Shown here: one piece after another, positions 23,907-32,404 of the stretch | Numbering within the stretch: the first letter of the stretch is position 1 | Layout of the letters: each line of letters begins with the position of its first letter | NCBI RefSeq assembly: GCF_000170855.1 | Contig: NZ_ABCQ01000027.1 | Coordinates: 1-55,001 of the forward strand | Length of the DNA: 55,001 nucleotides | Reading direction: 5' to 3' | Origin: Moritella sp. PE36 | GTDB taxonomy: Bacteria > Pseudomonadota > Gammaproteobacteria > Enterobacterales > Moritellaceae | Translations under genes and position numbers: made by a program | Notes under the pieces: generated by a model | Databases searched by the model: none | The model's input: the letters and a program-made list of their open reading frames with translations, nothing else | What the model was told of the DNA's origin: nothing

Positions 23907-26900
23907 TTAACGGATGCTAATGGTTTCAGAACCCTGTTTTTCTGAAGAGTAAGCGACATGCAGCTCATCATCAAAGTCCATCATTACATCACTGTCAACA
24001 GCGCTCACATTTACCACGGCTTTGCCTTTATTCCAACGTTGACTTATTCGATCGCCCAATACCAACATACAGGGCGTTAATACTAAGGTCAGTACCGTCG
24101 CAAAGGTTAATCCACCTGCCACAGCGGTTGCCAATTGTGACCACCATTGCGTTGATGGCGCGCCAAATGTGGTGGTGCGATCAACAATATCGATATTCAT
24201 CTGCAATACCATCGGCATCAAGCCTAAGATGGTCGTCACAGTCGTCAGCATCACCGGACGTAAACGTTGCGCCCCGGTACGTAATACCGCTTCCACCGCA
24301 GTCAGTCCTTCTTGTTTAAGGACATTGTAAGTATCAATTAACACGATATTATTATTCACCACAATACCGGCTAACGAGATCACGCCAATGCCTGACATGA
24401 CGATACCAAATGGTTCTTGAACTATCATCAAACCGAGGAATACCCCGACCGTAGAGAAGATCACCGCCGTTAAAATCAAAAATGCTTGATAGAAAGAGTT
24501 GAACTGCGTCACCAAAATGATCGCCATTACCGCTAATGCAATTAACAGCGCATTTTTCAAAAAATCAGCCGATTCTTTCTGGTTTTCATTTTGACCACGT
24601 AAGCGTATGGTCACACGCGGGTCCAGTTCTAAACCTTTCATTAATGCCATTAACTTCGGCAGTTGTTCATTTAGGTTATAACCCGGTAATAAATCTGCTT
24701 CAATTTTTAACGCTTGGCGGCCATCAACTTTACGCACCGAGTCTTTTTTCTGCTCAGCGGTCAGGGTCGAAAAGACACTTAATGGGACTTGCCCTACTGC
24801 CGTTTTTAAACGCAGGTCTTCTAACCGGCTGATATGACGGTATTGCTCAGAGAAACGTACGCGAATATCCATCTCGTCATCAACATCATCAGCACGATAA
24901 CCACCAAGACGTAAACCGGTCGTCACAAACTGGACATTGTTACCCACTAACAAGGCATCAGCACCGTAACGGGCGGCAATACCGCGATCAACTTTGATCT
25001 GCCATTCAATACCAGGTTTTGCGCCATTATCGCTGACATTGGTAAAGATGCCCTGCGTCGCGACAAAGTCTCGAATGGTGGCCAGTGCGGGTTCTAATAA
25101 CTCCGGATAACGCGAGCTTAATTCCAGCTGTAAATCTTTACCTTGCGGCGGACCACTCTCATCTTTACGGGCTTCGATTTCGATGCCAGCCAATGTCGAC
25201 GTTTTCACTAAAATATTAGCAATGATCTCGTCGGCTTTACGGCGCTGCTGCCAATCCACTAAGTTAACCCGCAATGTACCTATCTGTTCGCCATTTTTAT
25301 TATCCTTACCAGTCCGTGCATACAAGGTTTCAATCTCGGGCATACCCAGTAATTTGGCCTCGACTTGTTGCATTAACGTGTCTTGCTCGTAGATAGATAA
25401 ATCACCTTGCGAGCGCACGATAATATTAAAACCTGGTGGTTCTACATTAGGGAAAAACTCAGAGCCTTGGCCATAAACGCCGTATGCTTTGATCACGGCA
25501 AAAGAAAATAACACCGCAGCCCCTAAACACCACCAAGGTTTTTTAATCGCACCATTAAGTACTTTAATATACCAACCCGTCATGCCCGGCATTTGAGTGA
25601 CATCGCCCTTTTCTGCCATTTCTGTTTGTTTCTGCTCTAATGCGGATAGGTTACGGCGACGCCCCACAAGACCACCTAAGGTTGGCACGAAAATTAATGC
25701 CATGACCAAAGAGGCGCTCAGTGTAGTAATTAAGGTTAACGGTAAGAACTTCATGAACTCACCCATCATGCCCGGCCAGAACAATAACGGTGCAAACGCC
25801 GCTAATGTGGTGGCCGTAGAGGCAATAATCGGCCAAGCCATACGTTTCGCCGCCAGTTCGTAAGCTTCTTTATTACTACGGCCTTCGTTCATTTCACGAT
25901 CAGCAAACTCGGTCACCACAATGGCACCATCCACCAGCATGCCCACCGCCATAATCAACGCAAACAGCACAACCGTGTTAATGGTATAACCCCACAAAGC
26001 CAGCATCAAAATACCCGCTAAGAATGAACCTGGGATAGCAATACCTACCAACAATGCACTACGTGCGCCGAGACTGCCGATGATCACAATAACCACCAGT
26101 ATGACCGCTGACATGACGTTGTTTTGCAGATCGTTGAGCATATCTTTCACATCTTCAGAACTGTCGGCAGTAAAATCAACGTTGATCACCCCCTGCCAAT
26201 AGGCACTTTCTTGGTTTACTAAGGCTTTTACTTTTTCAACTGTCTCGATGATGTTTTCACCTGGTCGTTTTTTCACTTCCAGTGATACCGCGGCTCGACC
26301 ATCAATACGGGCAAACGACACGGGATCTTTGTAGGAGCGACGTACTTCAGCCACATCACCAAAGGTAATAACACGCGTGCCGTCGACTTTGACCGGTAAA
26401 TCGAGTACGTCTTTTAACGAATCAAATACCGACGGTACTTTAACTGGAAAACGGCCTTGACCACTGTCTAACGTACCCGCGGCAACCAGCAAGTTATTAC
26501 GCGAAATAAGGTTATAAATATCACTTTGATCGAGGTTATAGCTTTCCATTAATAATGGGTCGACTAAGATCTCAATCATGTCTTCACGATCACCACCCAC
26601 GCTGACTTCCAGTACTTCAGTCAGCGCTTCGATTTTTTGTTTTAAGTCGCGCGATACCGTAATTAAGGCGCGTTCTGAAACATCACCCGACAAAATAACC
26701 GTCAGCGCTGGTTTCTGGGTTGCCATGCTGATCTCTTTGACCACAGGCTCTTCCGAATCATCCGGTAATTGTGCTTTAGCTAGGCTGACTTTTTCGCGCA
26801 CACTGGCTAAGGCAATATTACTGTCAATACCGGCATGGAATTCCAGCTGGATTGACGCATGACCTTCACTGGCTGTCGAGACCATTTCTTTGAGACCATC

Positions 26901-27125
26901 AATGCCGCGAAGCTCTTGCTCTAACGGCCGTAATAACGCGCGTTCACCATCTTCTGGGGAAATGCCATGGTGATTAACCGACACATAAATAAACGGGATC
27001 GGCACATCCGGTTCCGCTTCTTTGGGAATATTAAGATAAGTCACACTGCCCGAAATTAAAATAAGCAGGAGCAGCATGATAACTGTGCGGCTATGACTTA
27101 ACGCAGCAGAAATAATACCGTTCAT
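23907..27125 (-). CDS. RND-family efflux permease
   Basis: A 1072-aa inner-membrane proton-driven exporter of the RND superfamily. It has the N-terminal helix, PKEAEPDVPIPFIYV opening of the first periplasmic domain, a membrane block near residues 340-490 and a second near 860-1030. In helix 4 the sequence is VGMLVDGAIVVTEF, so only one of the two AcrB aspartates is kept (Asp then Gly). In the AcrB Lys940 region it reads GIVVNNNIVLID. Such changes are common in non-AcrB RND branches. It overlaps the upstream membrane fusion gene by one base (TAATG). No TolC gene is nearby. The substrate is unknown. Confidence 0.93.
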   Translation of the reverse strand: MNGIISAALSHSRTVIMLLLLILISGSVTYLNIPKEAEPDVPIPFIYVSVNHHGISPEDGERALLRPLEQELRGIDGLKEMVSTASEGHASIQLEFHAGIDSNIALASVREKVSLAKAQLPDDSEEPVVKEISMATQKPALTVILSGDVSERALITVSRDLKQKIEALTEVLEVSVGGDREDMIEILVDPLLMESYNLDQSDIYNLISRNNLLVAAGTLDSGQGRFPVKVPSVFDSLKDVLDLPVKVDGTRVITFGDVAEVRRSYKDPVSFARIDGRAAVSLEVKKRPGENIIETVEKVKALVNQESAYWQGVINVDFTADSSEDVKDMLNDLQNNVMSAVILVVIVIIGSLGARSALLVGIAIPGSFLAGILMLALWGYTINTVVLFALIMAVGMLVDGAIVVTEFADREMNEGRSNKEAYELAAKRMAWPIIASTATTLAAFAPLLFWPGMMGEFMKFLPLTLITTLSASLVMALIFVPTLGGLVGRRRNLSALEQKQTEMAEKGDVTQMPGMTGWYIKVLNGAIKKPWWCLGAAVLFSFAVIKAYGVYGQGSEFFPNVEPPGFNIIVRSQGDLSIYEQDTLMQQVEAKLLGMPEIETLYARTGKDNKNGEQIGTLRVNLVDWQQRRKADEIIANILVKTSTLAGIEIEARKDESGPPQGKDLQLELSSRYPELLEPALATIRDFVATQGIFTNVSDNGAKPGIEWQIKVDRGIAARYGADALLVGNNVQFVTTGLRLGGYRADDVDDEMDIRVRFSEQYRHISRLEDLRLKTAVGQVPLSVFSTLTAEQKKDSVRKVDGRQALKIEADLLPGYNLNEQLPKLMALMKGLELDPRVTIRLRGQNENQKESADFLKNALLIALAVMAIILVTQFNSFYQAFLILTAVIFSTVGVFLGLMIVQEPFGIVMSGIGVISLAGIVVNNNIVLIDTYNVLKQEGLTAVEAVLRTGAQRLRPVMLTTVTTILGLMPMVLQMNIDIVDRTTTFGAPSTQWWSQLATAVAGGLTFATVLTLVLTPCMLVLGDRISQRWNKGKAVVNVSAVDSDVMMDFDDELHVAYSSEKQGSETISIR

Positions 27126-28228
27126 TATTTCGTCCTCGTTAATACGGTGTCGACTCTGTCACCCGCGCGTACAAAGCCTTGGCCGACAGTGATCACTTCG
27201 GGATGCTTACCTAACCCCGTTAACCAAGAGCCCTGAGCATCAGCTTTAAGAATATCAATGGGAATAAATACCACATGTTTATCAACGACCGTTTTCACTC
27301 CAATAACGCCCTTTTCATCCAAGGCGAGAGTTGATGGTGATAACTTCACCGCCCACTCTTGACGTAATGGTATTGACAGCTCGGCACTGCCACCAGCCGA
27401 CAAGCTTAAATCGGCATTATCAATCGCAACTTCAATACGGAAAGTATTGGTTGCCGCGTTGGCAACCCGTGAAATGTAGCGCACTTTCCCTTCAATTTCT
27501 TCGCCACTGACTAAGCGTACTTTGGCGACTTGTTGCAATTTCACTTTATTAATATCCTGCTCAGTCACATCCGCTTTGATGATCAACGGATTAATATCCG
27601 CGATAGTGGCAATCGGGTTACCTTTCGCTAAATAGTCGCCAACTTCTACATGGCGTTCATTCAAAATACCGGAAATAGGCGCGATAATGACGGTTTTTTC
27701 TAACTGTAATTTAATGGTGAAGACATTAGTTGAAGCATCCGTTAATGCGGTTGCCGCTTCAGCTAACCGCGCTTTACCTTGAAAACCTTGTGCCGCTAGC
27801 TTTTTCGCGCCTTCATATTCAATTTCACGTTGTTTATATAAGGTCTTAGCACGTAACAATAACTGCGGCAGGTCATTTTTTTCCATGCGCACTATGATGT
27901 CACCTTTATGAACAAAACTGCCGCGCTTGGCGAGCACTTCCGCGACTCGGCCTGCTATCTCAGCACCGAGGTTGGTTTCACGATCTGCTGCCGTGCGGCC
28001 ATAAAGAGAAATTGAACGAGCAACTAACTGCGCCTCGAATAGTTCGGTTCGTACTTGTGGAATTGGTTTTTCGACAATGACATTGGCTTTATTGCTTGCA
28101 GTGCCATCAGCCTGTTCAGCACGCTCGCCACCGGTGCCACTTGCCATCCATAATACAAATGCGGCGGCGATCACTGATGCTTGAAATAATGGCTTCTTAA
28201 CAATAGCCAGCGCTGTAAAGTTATTCAT
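27125..28228 (-). CDS. RND efflux membrane fusion protein
   Basis: A 367-aa periplasmic adaptor (HlyD/AcrA type) for the permease downstream. It has one N-terminal membrane anchor (ASVIAAAFVLWMASG), no lipobox, a split lipoyl domain (AEIAGRVAEVLAKRGSFVHK and IIAPISGILNERHVEVGDYL), a helical hairpin between them, and beta-barrel and membrane-proximal regions after. The ATG at 28228 has AAAGGA with six-base spacing; a longer frame from 28270 lacks this. Upstream (28311-28318) there is a GACCGGTC palindrome that might be a TetR-family operator, but no regulator gene is adjacent. Confidence 0.92.
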   Translation of the reverse strand: MNNFTALAIVKKPLFQASVIAAAFVLWMASGTGGERAEQADGTASNKANVIVEKPIPQVRTELFEAQLVARSISLYGRTAADRETNLGAEIAGRVAEVLAKRGSFVHKGDIIVRMEKNDLPQLLLRAKTLYKQREIEYEGAKKLAAQGFQGKARLAEAATALTDASTNVFTIKLQLEKTVIIAPISGILNERHVEVGDYLAKGNPIATIADINPLIIKADVTEQDINKVKLQQVAKVRLVSGEEIEGKVRYISRVANAATNTFRIEVAIDNADLSLSAGGSAELSIPLRQEWAVKLSPSTLALDEKGVIGVKTVVDKHVVFIPIDILKADAQGSWLTGLGKHPEVITVGQGFVRAGDRVDTVLTRTK

Positions 28229-28435
28229 TATCATTCCTTTGAACATAATTGAGTAACTATAATGCAACATATTTAACCAGAGATAAACGCTAACAAGAAA
28301 AAAACAAGACGACCGGTCACAAACATTAAAAAATAAGCTATAAGCACTAATTTCTTTATAATCTGAGTTTAAATCTAAGACGGGATAACAAAATATGAGG
28401 GGAATAACGGCTATATATAAAAGTGATAGAAAATG

Positions 28436-28461
28436 CCGTACTTAACGACGGTTAAGTACGG
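28436..28461 (-). terminator. Terminator after erpA
   Basis: CCGTACTTAAC and GTTAAGTACGG form a perfect 11-bp stem with a four-base loop, followed on the minus strand by CATTTTCT. The T-run is interrupted, so efficiency is uncertain. Confidence 0.7.
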
Positions 28462-28489
28462 AGCATCGTAATTTTTAATCAAGCAACGC

Positions 28490-28921
28490 TTAGATAGAGA
28501 AGCTTGAACCACAACCACATGTTGTAGTTGCGTTCGGGTTGTTTACCAAGAAGCGTGAACCTTCTAAGCCATCAATGTAATCAACCGTGCCATCAACTAA
28601 ATATTGTAAACTCATAGAATCAACAACCATAGTCACGCCGTTCTTTTCGATAACAGTGTCACCAAAATTAATTTTTTCATCAAAAGTAAAACCATAAGAG
28701 AAACCAGAACAACCGCCACCAGTCACATACACGCGTAATTTCAGCGCCAGGTTTTCTTCTTCAGTGATCAATTCTTTCACTCTTGCTGCTGCCGCATCAC
28801 TAAAATGAATAGGTAATACCATATCATCTGCATTTGCTTCCACAGCAACAGGTGTAACAGCTTGTTCAACAACTGCGTTATTGTTAGCCTGAGTTGCACC
28901 AACGTCTGTAAATAGTTCCAT
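28490..28921 (-). CDS. erpA: Iron-sulfur cluster insertion protein ErpA
   Basis: A-type carrier that delivers Fe-S clusters to targets such as the isoprenoid enzymes IspG and IspH. The core ends with the three ligand cysteines, [18 protein letters not shown] and then [10 protein letters not shown], and matches E. coli ErpA almost throughout. The product from the ATG at 28921 is 143 aa, about 30 longer than E. coli ErpA because of an N-terminal Ala/Val/Asn/Glu-rich extension ([15 protein letters not shown]). An internal ATG at 28822 would give the standard length but lacks a ribosome site. The neighbourhood of hemL is conserved with E. coli. Confidence 0.93.
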   Translation of the reverse strand: MELFTDVGATQANNNAVVEQAVTPVAVEANADDMVLPIHFSDAAAARVKELITEEENLALKLRVYVTGGGCSGFSYGFTFDEKINFGDTVIEKNGVTMVVDSMSLQYLVDGTVDYIDGLEGSRFLVNNPNATTTCGCGSSFSI

Positions 28922-29030
28922 ATTTGATCTCACTTAAACTCGATTTATACATTCAATTATCTAATACCTGACTAATTCAGTCAACTATCGTTTATCAGCA
29001 CTCAACGCTGGTAGCACTAATGGCAGGAAA

Positions 29031-29726
29031 TTACCCAGAGATCGAGTCACTGTTTTGTAATACTGCACTCCAAGCAAAATTCTGTTTTAACTTGATGCCC
29101 GAATTCCAACGATTACCCTTCACCTTGCCAATAAATTGCACCCGTTCCGGCACAAAACCCAGTGGGAATTTTATCGATGCTTCTATCGTTTGGAAGTAGC
29201 GGAATGAAAATTTGAGTTGTTGCTGTGTATCATCAACTAATTCATTCCAAGTGTATTCTGCAGGTTCTCCGGCTAGGCTACCATAGAAAACTAAATCCAC
29301 AGTGGCTTTAATATGACGCTTTTTCTTTTGCACCTGCATTAATACGAGCTGCATAAAATAATAGTCTTCACTCACTTCCGGAATGAATGTGAGGCTTTCT
29401 AATTTAACACCATTAATCACGTCTTCTGGCGCCATTATGCGTTGATAAAAAACCAACTCGCGTTTTAGTTCGGTATTTTCATTAAATAAAATACGTTGCT
29501 GCTCAGTTAACTGCTCCACTAATATTTCGCTGGTTTGCAGTTCAGCTTCGATCTGGGCTTTAATTTTAGTTGTTTCTGCTAAACCAGTATTTAACCGTGA
29601 AATTTCATCATCTTTCATGACTATTTTTGCTGCTGACTCCATGCTTTTCAGGTAATAAAAACCATAACCCAATAATATAGCGAGCGCTAATAATACGATG
29701 TAACGTGGTTTAATAATCTTAAACAT
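29031..29726 (-). CDS. DUF6776-like coiled-coil membrane protein
   Basis: A 231-aa protein with one N-terminal membrane helix (about residues 11-27, YIVLLALAILLGYGFYY), a predicted coiled coil (about 32-95, with ETTKIKAQIEAELQTSEI), and a C-terminal beta-rich domain likely in the periplasm. I recall similar hypothetical proteins in this position beside erpA/hemL in Shewanella and Vibrio. No function is known. The start at 29726 has AAAGG. It lies upstream of erpA by 109 nt on the same strand and is divergent from hemL. Confidence 0.7.
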   Translation of the reverse strand: MFKIIKPRYIVLLALAILLGYGFYYLKSMESAAKIVMKDDEISRLNTGLAETTKIKAQIEAELQTSEILVEQLTEQQRILFNENTELKRELVFYQRIMAPEDVINGVKLESLTFIPEVSEDYYFMQLVLMQVQKKKRHIKATVDLVFYGSLAGEPAEYTWNELVDDTQQQLKFSFRYFQTIEASIKFPLGFVPERVQFIGKVKGNRWNSGIKLKQNFAWSAVLQNSDSISG

Positions 29727-29929
29727 GTCGGCCTTTTGTCGTGAAGAAGCATAAAAATAAAGCGCTATTTTAACGATTCTGCCGATGAAAACAAAGACAA
29801 GTTAGATGCAAGTCGCTAAAAATGTAAAAAAACTACGTTTACACCACTTAACAGGTATAATAATGCCCTAAAATATTTCTTACTATTTCTTAAATATGTC
29901 GTCTCTGACAGTAGATAAAAGGATTGCAG

Positions 29930-31213
29930 ATGTCTAAATCAAGCCAACTTTTCACGCAAGCTCAAGCAATTATTCCTGGTGGCGTTAACTCACCGGTGCG
30001 CGCATTCAATGGCGTGGGTGGTAGCCCACTCTTTATTCAACGTGCCGAAGGCGCGCGTATCTATGATGTAGATGACAATGCCTATATTGATTATGTTGGT
30101 TCATGGGGGCCAATGATCTTGGGTCATAACCACCCAGCAATCAAATCTGCAGTACTTGCTGCCGTTGAAAATGGTTTAAGTTTTGGTGCACCGACTGAAA
30201 TCGAAGTGATCATGGCGAAAAAAGTACAAGCCATGGTGCCATCAATGGACCAAATTCGCATGGTTAGCTCTGGTACAGAAGCAACCATGAGTGCGATCCG
30301 TCTAGCGCGTGGTTACACTAATCGTGACAAGATCTTAAAATTTGAAGGTTGCTACCACGGCCATGCTGACTCACTATTGGTTAAAGCGGGTTCTGGTGCA
30401 TTAACATTAGGTCAGCCAAGTTCTCCCGGTATCCCAGCTGATTTTGCTAAACTTACCCTGACAGCGACGTTCAATGATTTAGCATCAGTTGAATCACTAT
30501 TTGCTGAATACCCAGAAGATATCTCTTGTATCATTGTCGAACCAGTGGCTGGCAACATGAACTGCATTCCACCACAAGACGGTTTCCTACAAGGGTTACG
30601 TACCATCTGTGACAAATACAATGCGGTACTTATCTTTGATGAAGTAATGACAGGTTTCCGTGTGGCAACAGGTTGTGCACAAGCTCTCTATCAAGTAAAA
30701 CCAGACCTAACAACCTTAGGTAAAGTGATCGGTGGCGGTATGCCAGTTGGCGCGTTTGGCGGTAAACTAGAGATCATGCAACACATTGCCCCAACAGGTC
30801 CGGTATACCAAGCAGGTACATTGTCAGGCAACCCAATTGCCATGGCTGCAGGCCTAGCGGCATTAACCGAAATTGACAAACCAGAAGTGGCAGCACAATT
30901 AAGTGCCAGCACCAAGCAATTAGCAGAAGGCCTTAAAGCAGCAGCTGCACGCCAAAATATTGCACTGGCAGTAAACTATGTGGGCGGAATGTTTGGTTTC
31001 TTCTTTACCGACCAAGCTGAAGTAACTGGTTTTGCTGATGTCTGTAAGTGTGATACCGAACGTTTCAAGAAATTCTTCCACCTTATGTTAGCTGAAGGTG
31101 TTTATCTTGCACCGTCTGCATTTGAAGCGGGTTTCTTATCAACTGCACATACCAGTGCCGATATTGAAGCGACAATTGCAGCCGCTGAACGTTGTTTTGC
31201 TAAGTTAGCGTAA
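29930..31213 (+). CDS. hemL: Glutamate-1-semialdehyde 2,1-aminomutase
   Basis: PLP enzyme that converts glutamate-1-semialdehyde to 5-aminolevulinate for heme and other tetrapyrroles. The 427-aa protein has the class III aminotransferase blocks [43 protein letters not shown] and the PLP-lysine motif [18 protein letters not shown]. The ATG at 29930 follows AAAGGA with six bases between. It is a single gene with a weak terminator behind it. Confidence 0.97.
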   Translation: MSKSSQLFTQAQAIIPGGVNSPVRAFNGVGGSPLFIQRAEGARIYDVDDNAYIDYVGSWGPMILGHNHPAIKSAVLAAVENGLSFGAPTEIEVIMAKKVQAMVPSMDQIRMVSSGTEATMSAIRLARGYTNRDKILKFEGCYHGHADSLLVKAGSGALTLGQPSSPGIPADFAKLTLTATFNDLASVESLFAEYPEDISCIIVEPVAGNMNCIPPQDGFLQGLRTICDKYNAVLIFDEVMTGFRVATGCAQALYQVKPDLTTLGKVIGGGMPVGAFGGKLEIMQHIAPTGPVYQAGTLSGNPIAMAAGLAALTEIDKPEVAAQLSASTKQLAEGLKAAAARQNIALAVNYVGGMFGFFFTDQAEVTGFADVCKCDTERFKKFFHLMLAEGVYLAPSAFEAGFLSTAHTSADIEATIAAAERCFAKLA

Positions 31214-31263
31214 CAATTTAAACCCTAAAAGTATGATAGAAGTACCATTTGTATCATTTTGTT

Positions 31264-31300
31264 AAGTCCTATTATTAGGGCTTTTTTGGGTCTTTTTTTT
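31264..31300 (+). terminator. Probable hemL terminator
   Basis: AAGTCCTATTATTAGGGCTT makes a short stem followed by TTTTT, then GGGTC and an eight-base T-run. The remaining 31301-31597 stretch is AT-rich, presumably the promoter of the outer-membrane gene; nothing else is recognised in it. Confidence 0.65.
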
Positions 31301-31597
31301 ACCTCGTAAAAGTACCAGTCCAAAATAAGCTTAGCTACTTTAGTTAAAATCACATAAATAACCCATTTAACATGATTATTTAACTGCAAAATGTATAATG
31401 ACCAGCAAAATTAACCGCATGCGAACGGTTTTATAAAAGTTAACATTAGCGCTAAACTTTTTTCCACACCGGCCGAAAGTATTAACAGTGAGTTAATAGC
31501 ATTAGGATTTGATGGATAATTGTCTAATACTTATTAACTAAGAACGCTTGCTGTTACTGTTGCGCGATTAAATTACATAAATGAACATGGACTCATT

Positions 31598-32272
31598 ATG
31601 AAAAAACAACTACTTGCACTAACTCTTCTGACTGGTCTTTCAAACAACGTAATGGCTGATACCATAGGCACCTATTTTGGTGCTGATGTATGGCAATCAG
31701 GTGTTGATGGAAGCATTAAATACAACAATAATGCTGCTATTACTAATTATGAAGATACTTACAACTACCGTATCTACGCTAAATTTGAACACCCAATTCC
31801 ATTAATTCCAAATGCGGCACTTAGTCTTTCTAATATTGACGTTGAAGGCTCTTCAGCAGGTGAAAACATCAACCTGAAAACGGTTGATTTCACCCTGTAT
31901 TATGAATTCTTAGACAATGACATTATATCACTTGATGCGGGTGTAACATGGCGTCAACTGAACGGTACTTTCAAAGATGGTTCTACGGATGTGTCATTCT
32001 CAGGCCCCTTACCTATGGGTTATGTTTATGGTGAAGTTGGCTTACCTCTGTTCCCACTTAAAGCCTTTGCGATGGTCAATGCCATTGGTATCACAGGTGA
32101 TGTATACGGCGATGCTGAAATCGGTCTGGCGTTCATGCTAAACCCTGGTTACGTACTAGATTGGTCTATCCGTGCTGGCTACCGTATTCAACAACTTGAT
32201 TTCAAAGTTGATGACGTGAAAGCAGATGCAACCATTGACGGTGTATTCGTTGGTTTAGAAGGTCACTTCTAA
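31598..32272 (+). CDS. TIGR04219-like outer membrane beta-barrel protein
   Basis: A 224-aa protein with a signal peptide (MKKQLLALTLLTGLSNNVMA) and a mature chain of alternating beta strands ending in Phe (FVGLEGHF), as expected for a small outer-membrane barrel. The opening DTIGTYFGADVWQSGVDG and the LYYEFLDNDIISLDAGVTWR block match the TIGR04219 group as I remember it. The role is unknown. The gene is monocistronic with a strong downstream hairpin. Confidence 0.8.
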   Translation: MKKQLLALTLLTGLSNNVMADTIGTYFGADVWQSGVDGSIKYNNNAAITNYEDTYNYRIYAKFEHPIPLIPNAALSLSNIDVEGSSAGENINLKTVDFTLYYEFLDNDIISLDAGVTWRQLNGTFKDGSTDVSFSGPLPMGYVYGEVGLPLFPLKAFAMVNAIGITGDVYGDAEIGLAFMLNPGYVLDWSIRAGYRIQQLDFKVDDVKADATIDGVFVGLEGHF

Positions 32273-32313
32273 ATAGCACTAACAACACTGCAAAACTTAA
32301 TAACTAACGACGG

Positions 32314-32371
32314 CGAGCTATTCGCTCTAACTAAACGAAATCAAGTTAGAGATAGCTCACCTTTTTTTATT
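32314..32371. terminator. Terminator between the barrel gene and the chitinase gene
   Basis: GAGCTATTCGCTCTAACT pairs with AGTTAGAGATAGCTC over an 11-base loop, followed by CACC and TTTTTTT. It lies between convergent genes. Confidence 0.8.
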
Positions 32372-32404
32372 ATTGGTCAATATCAAACACAAATAGTATT
32401 CGTA

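Noticed and set aside
23907-27125. Loss-of-function RND pump because one of the two helix-4 aspartates is Gly
   Set aside because: The VDG arrangement is known in other RND branches (for example CzcA-like pumps), so it does not by itself indicate a dead transporter.
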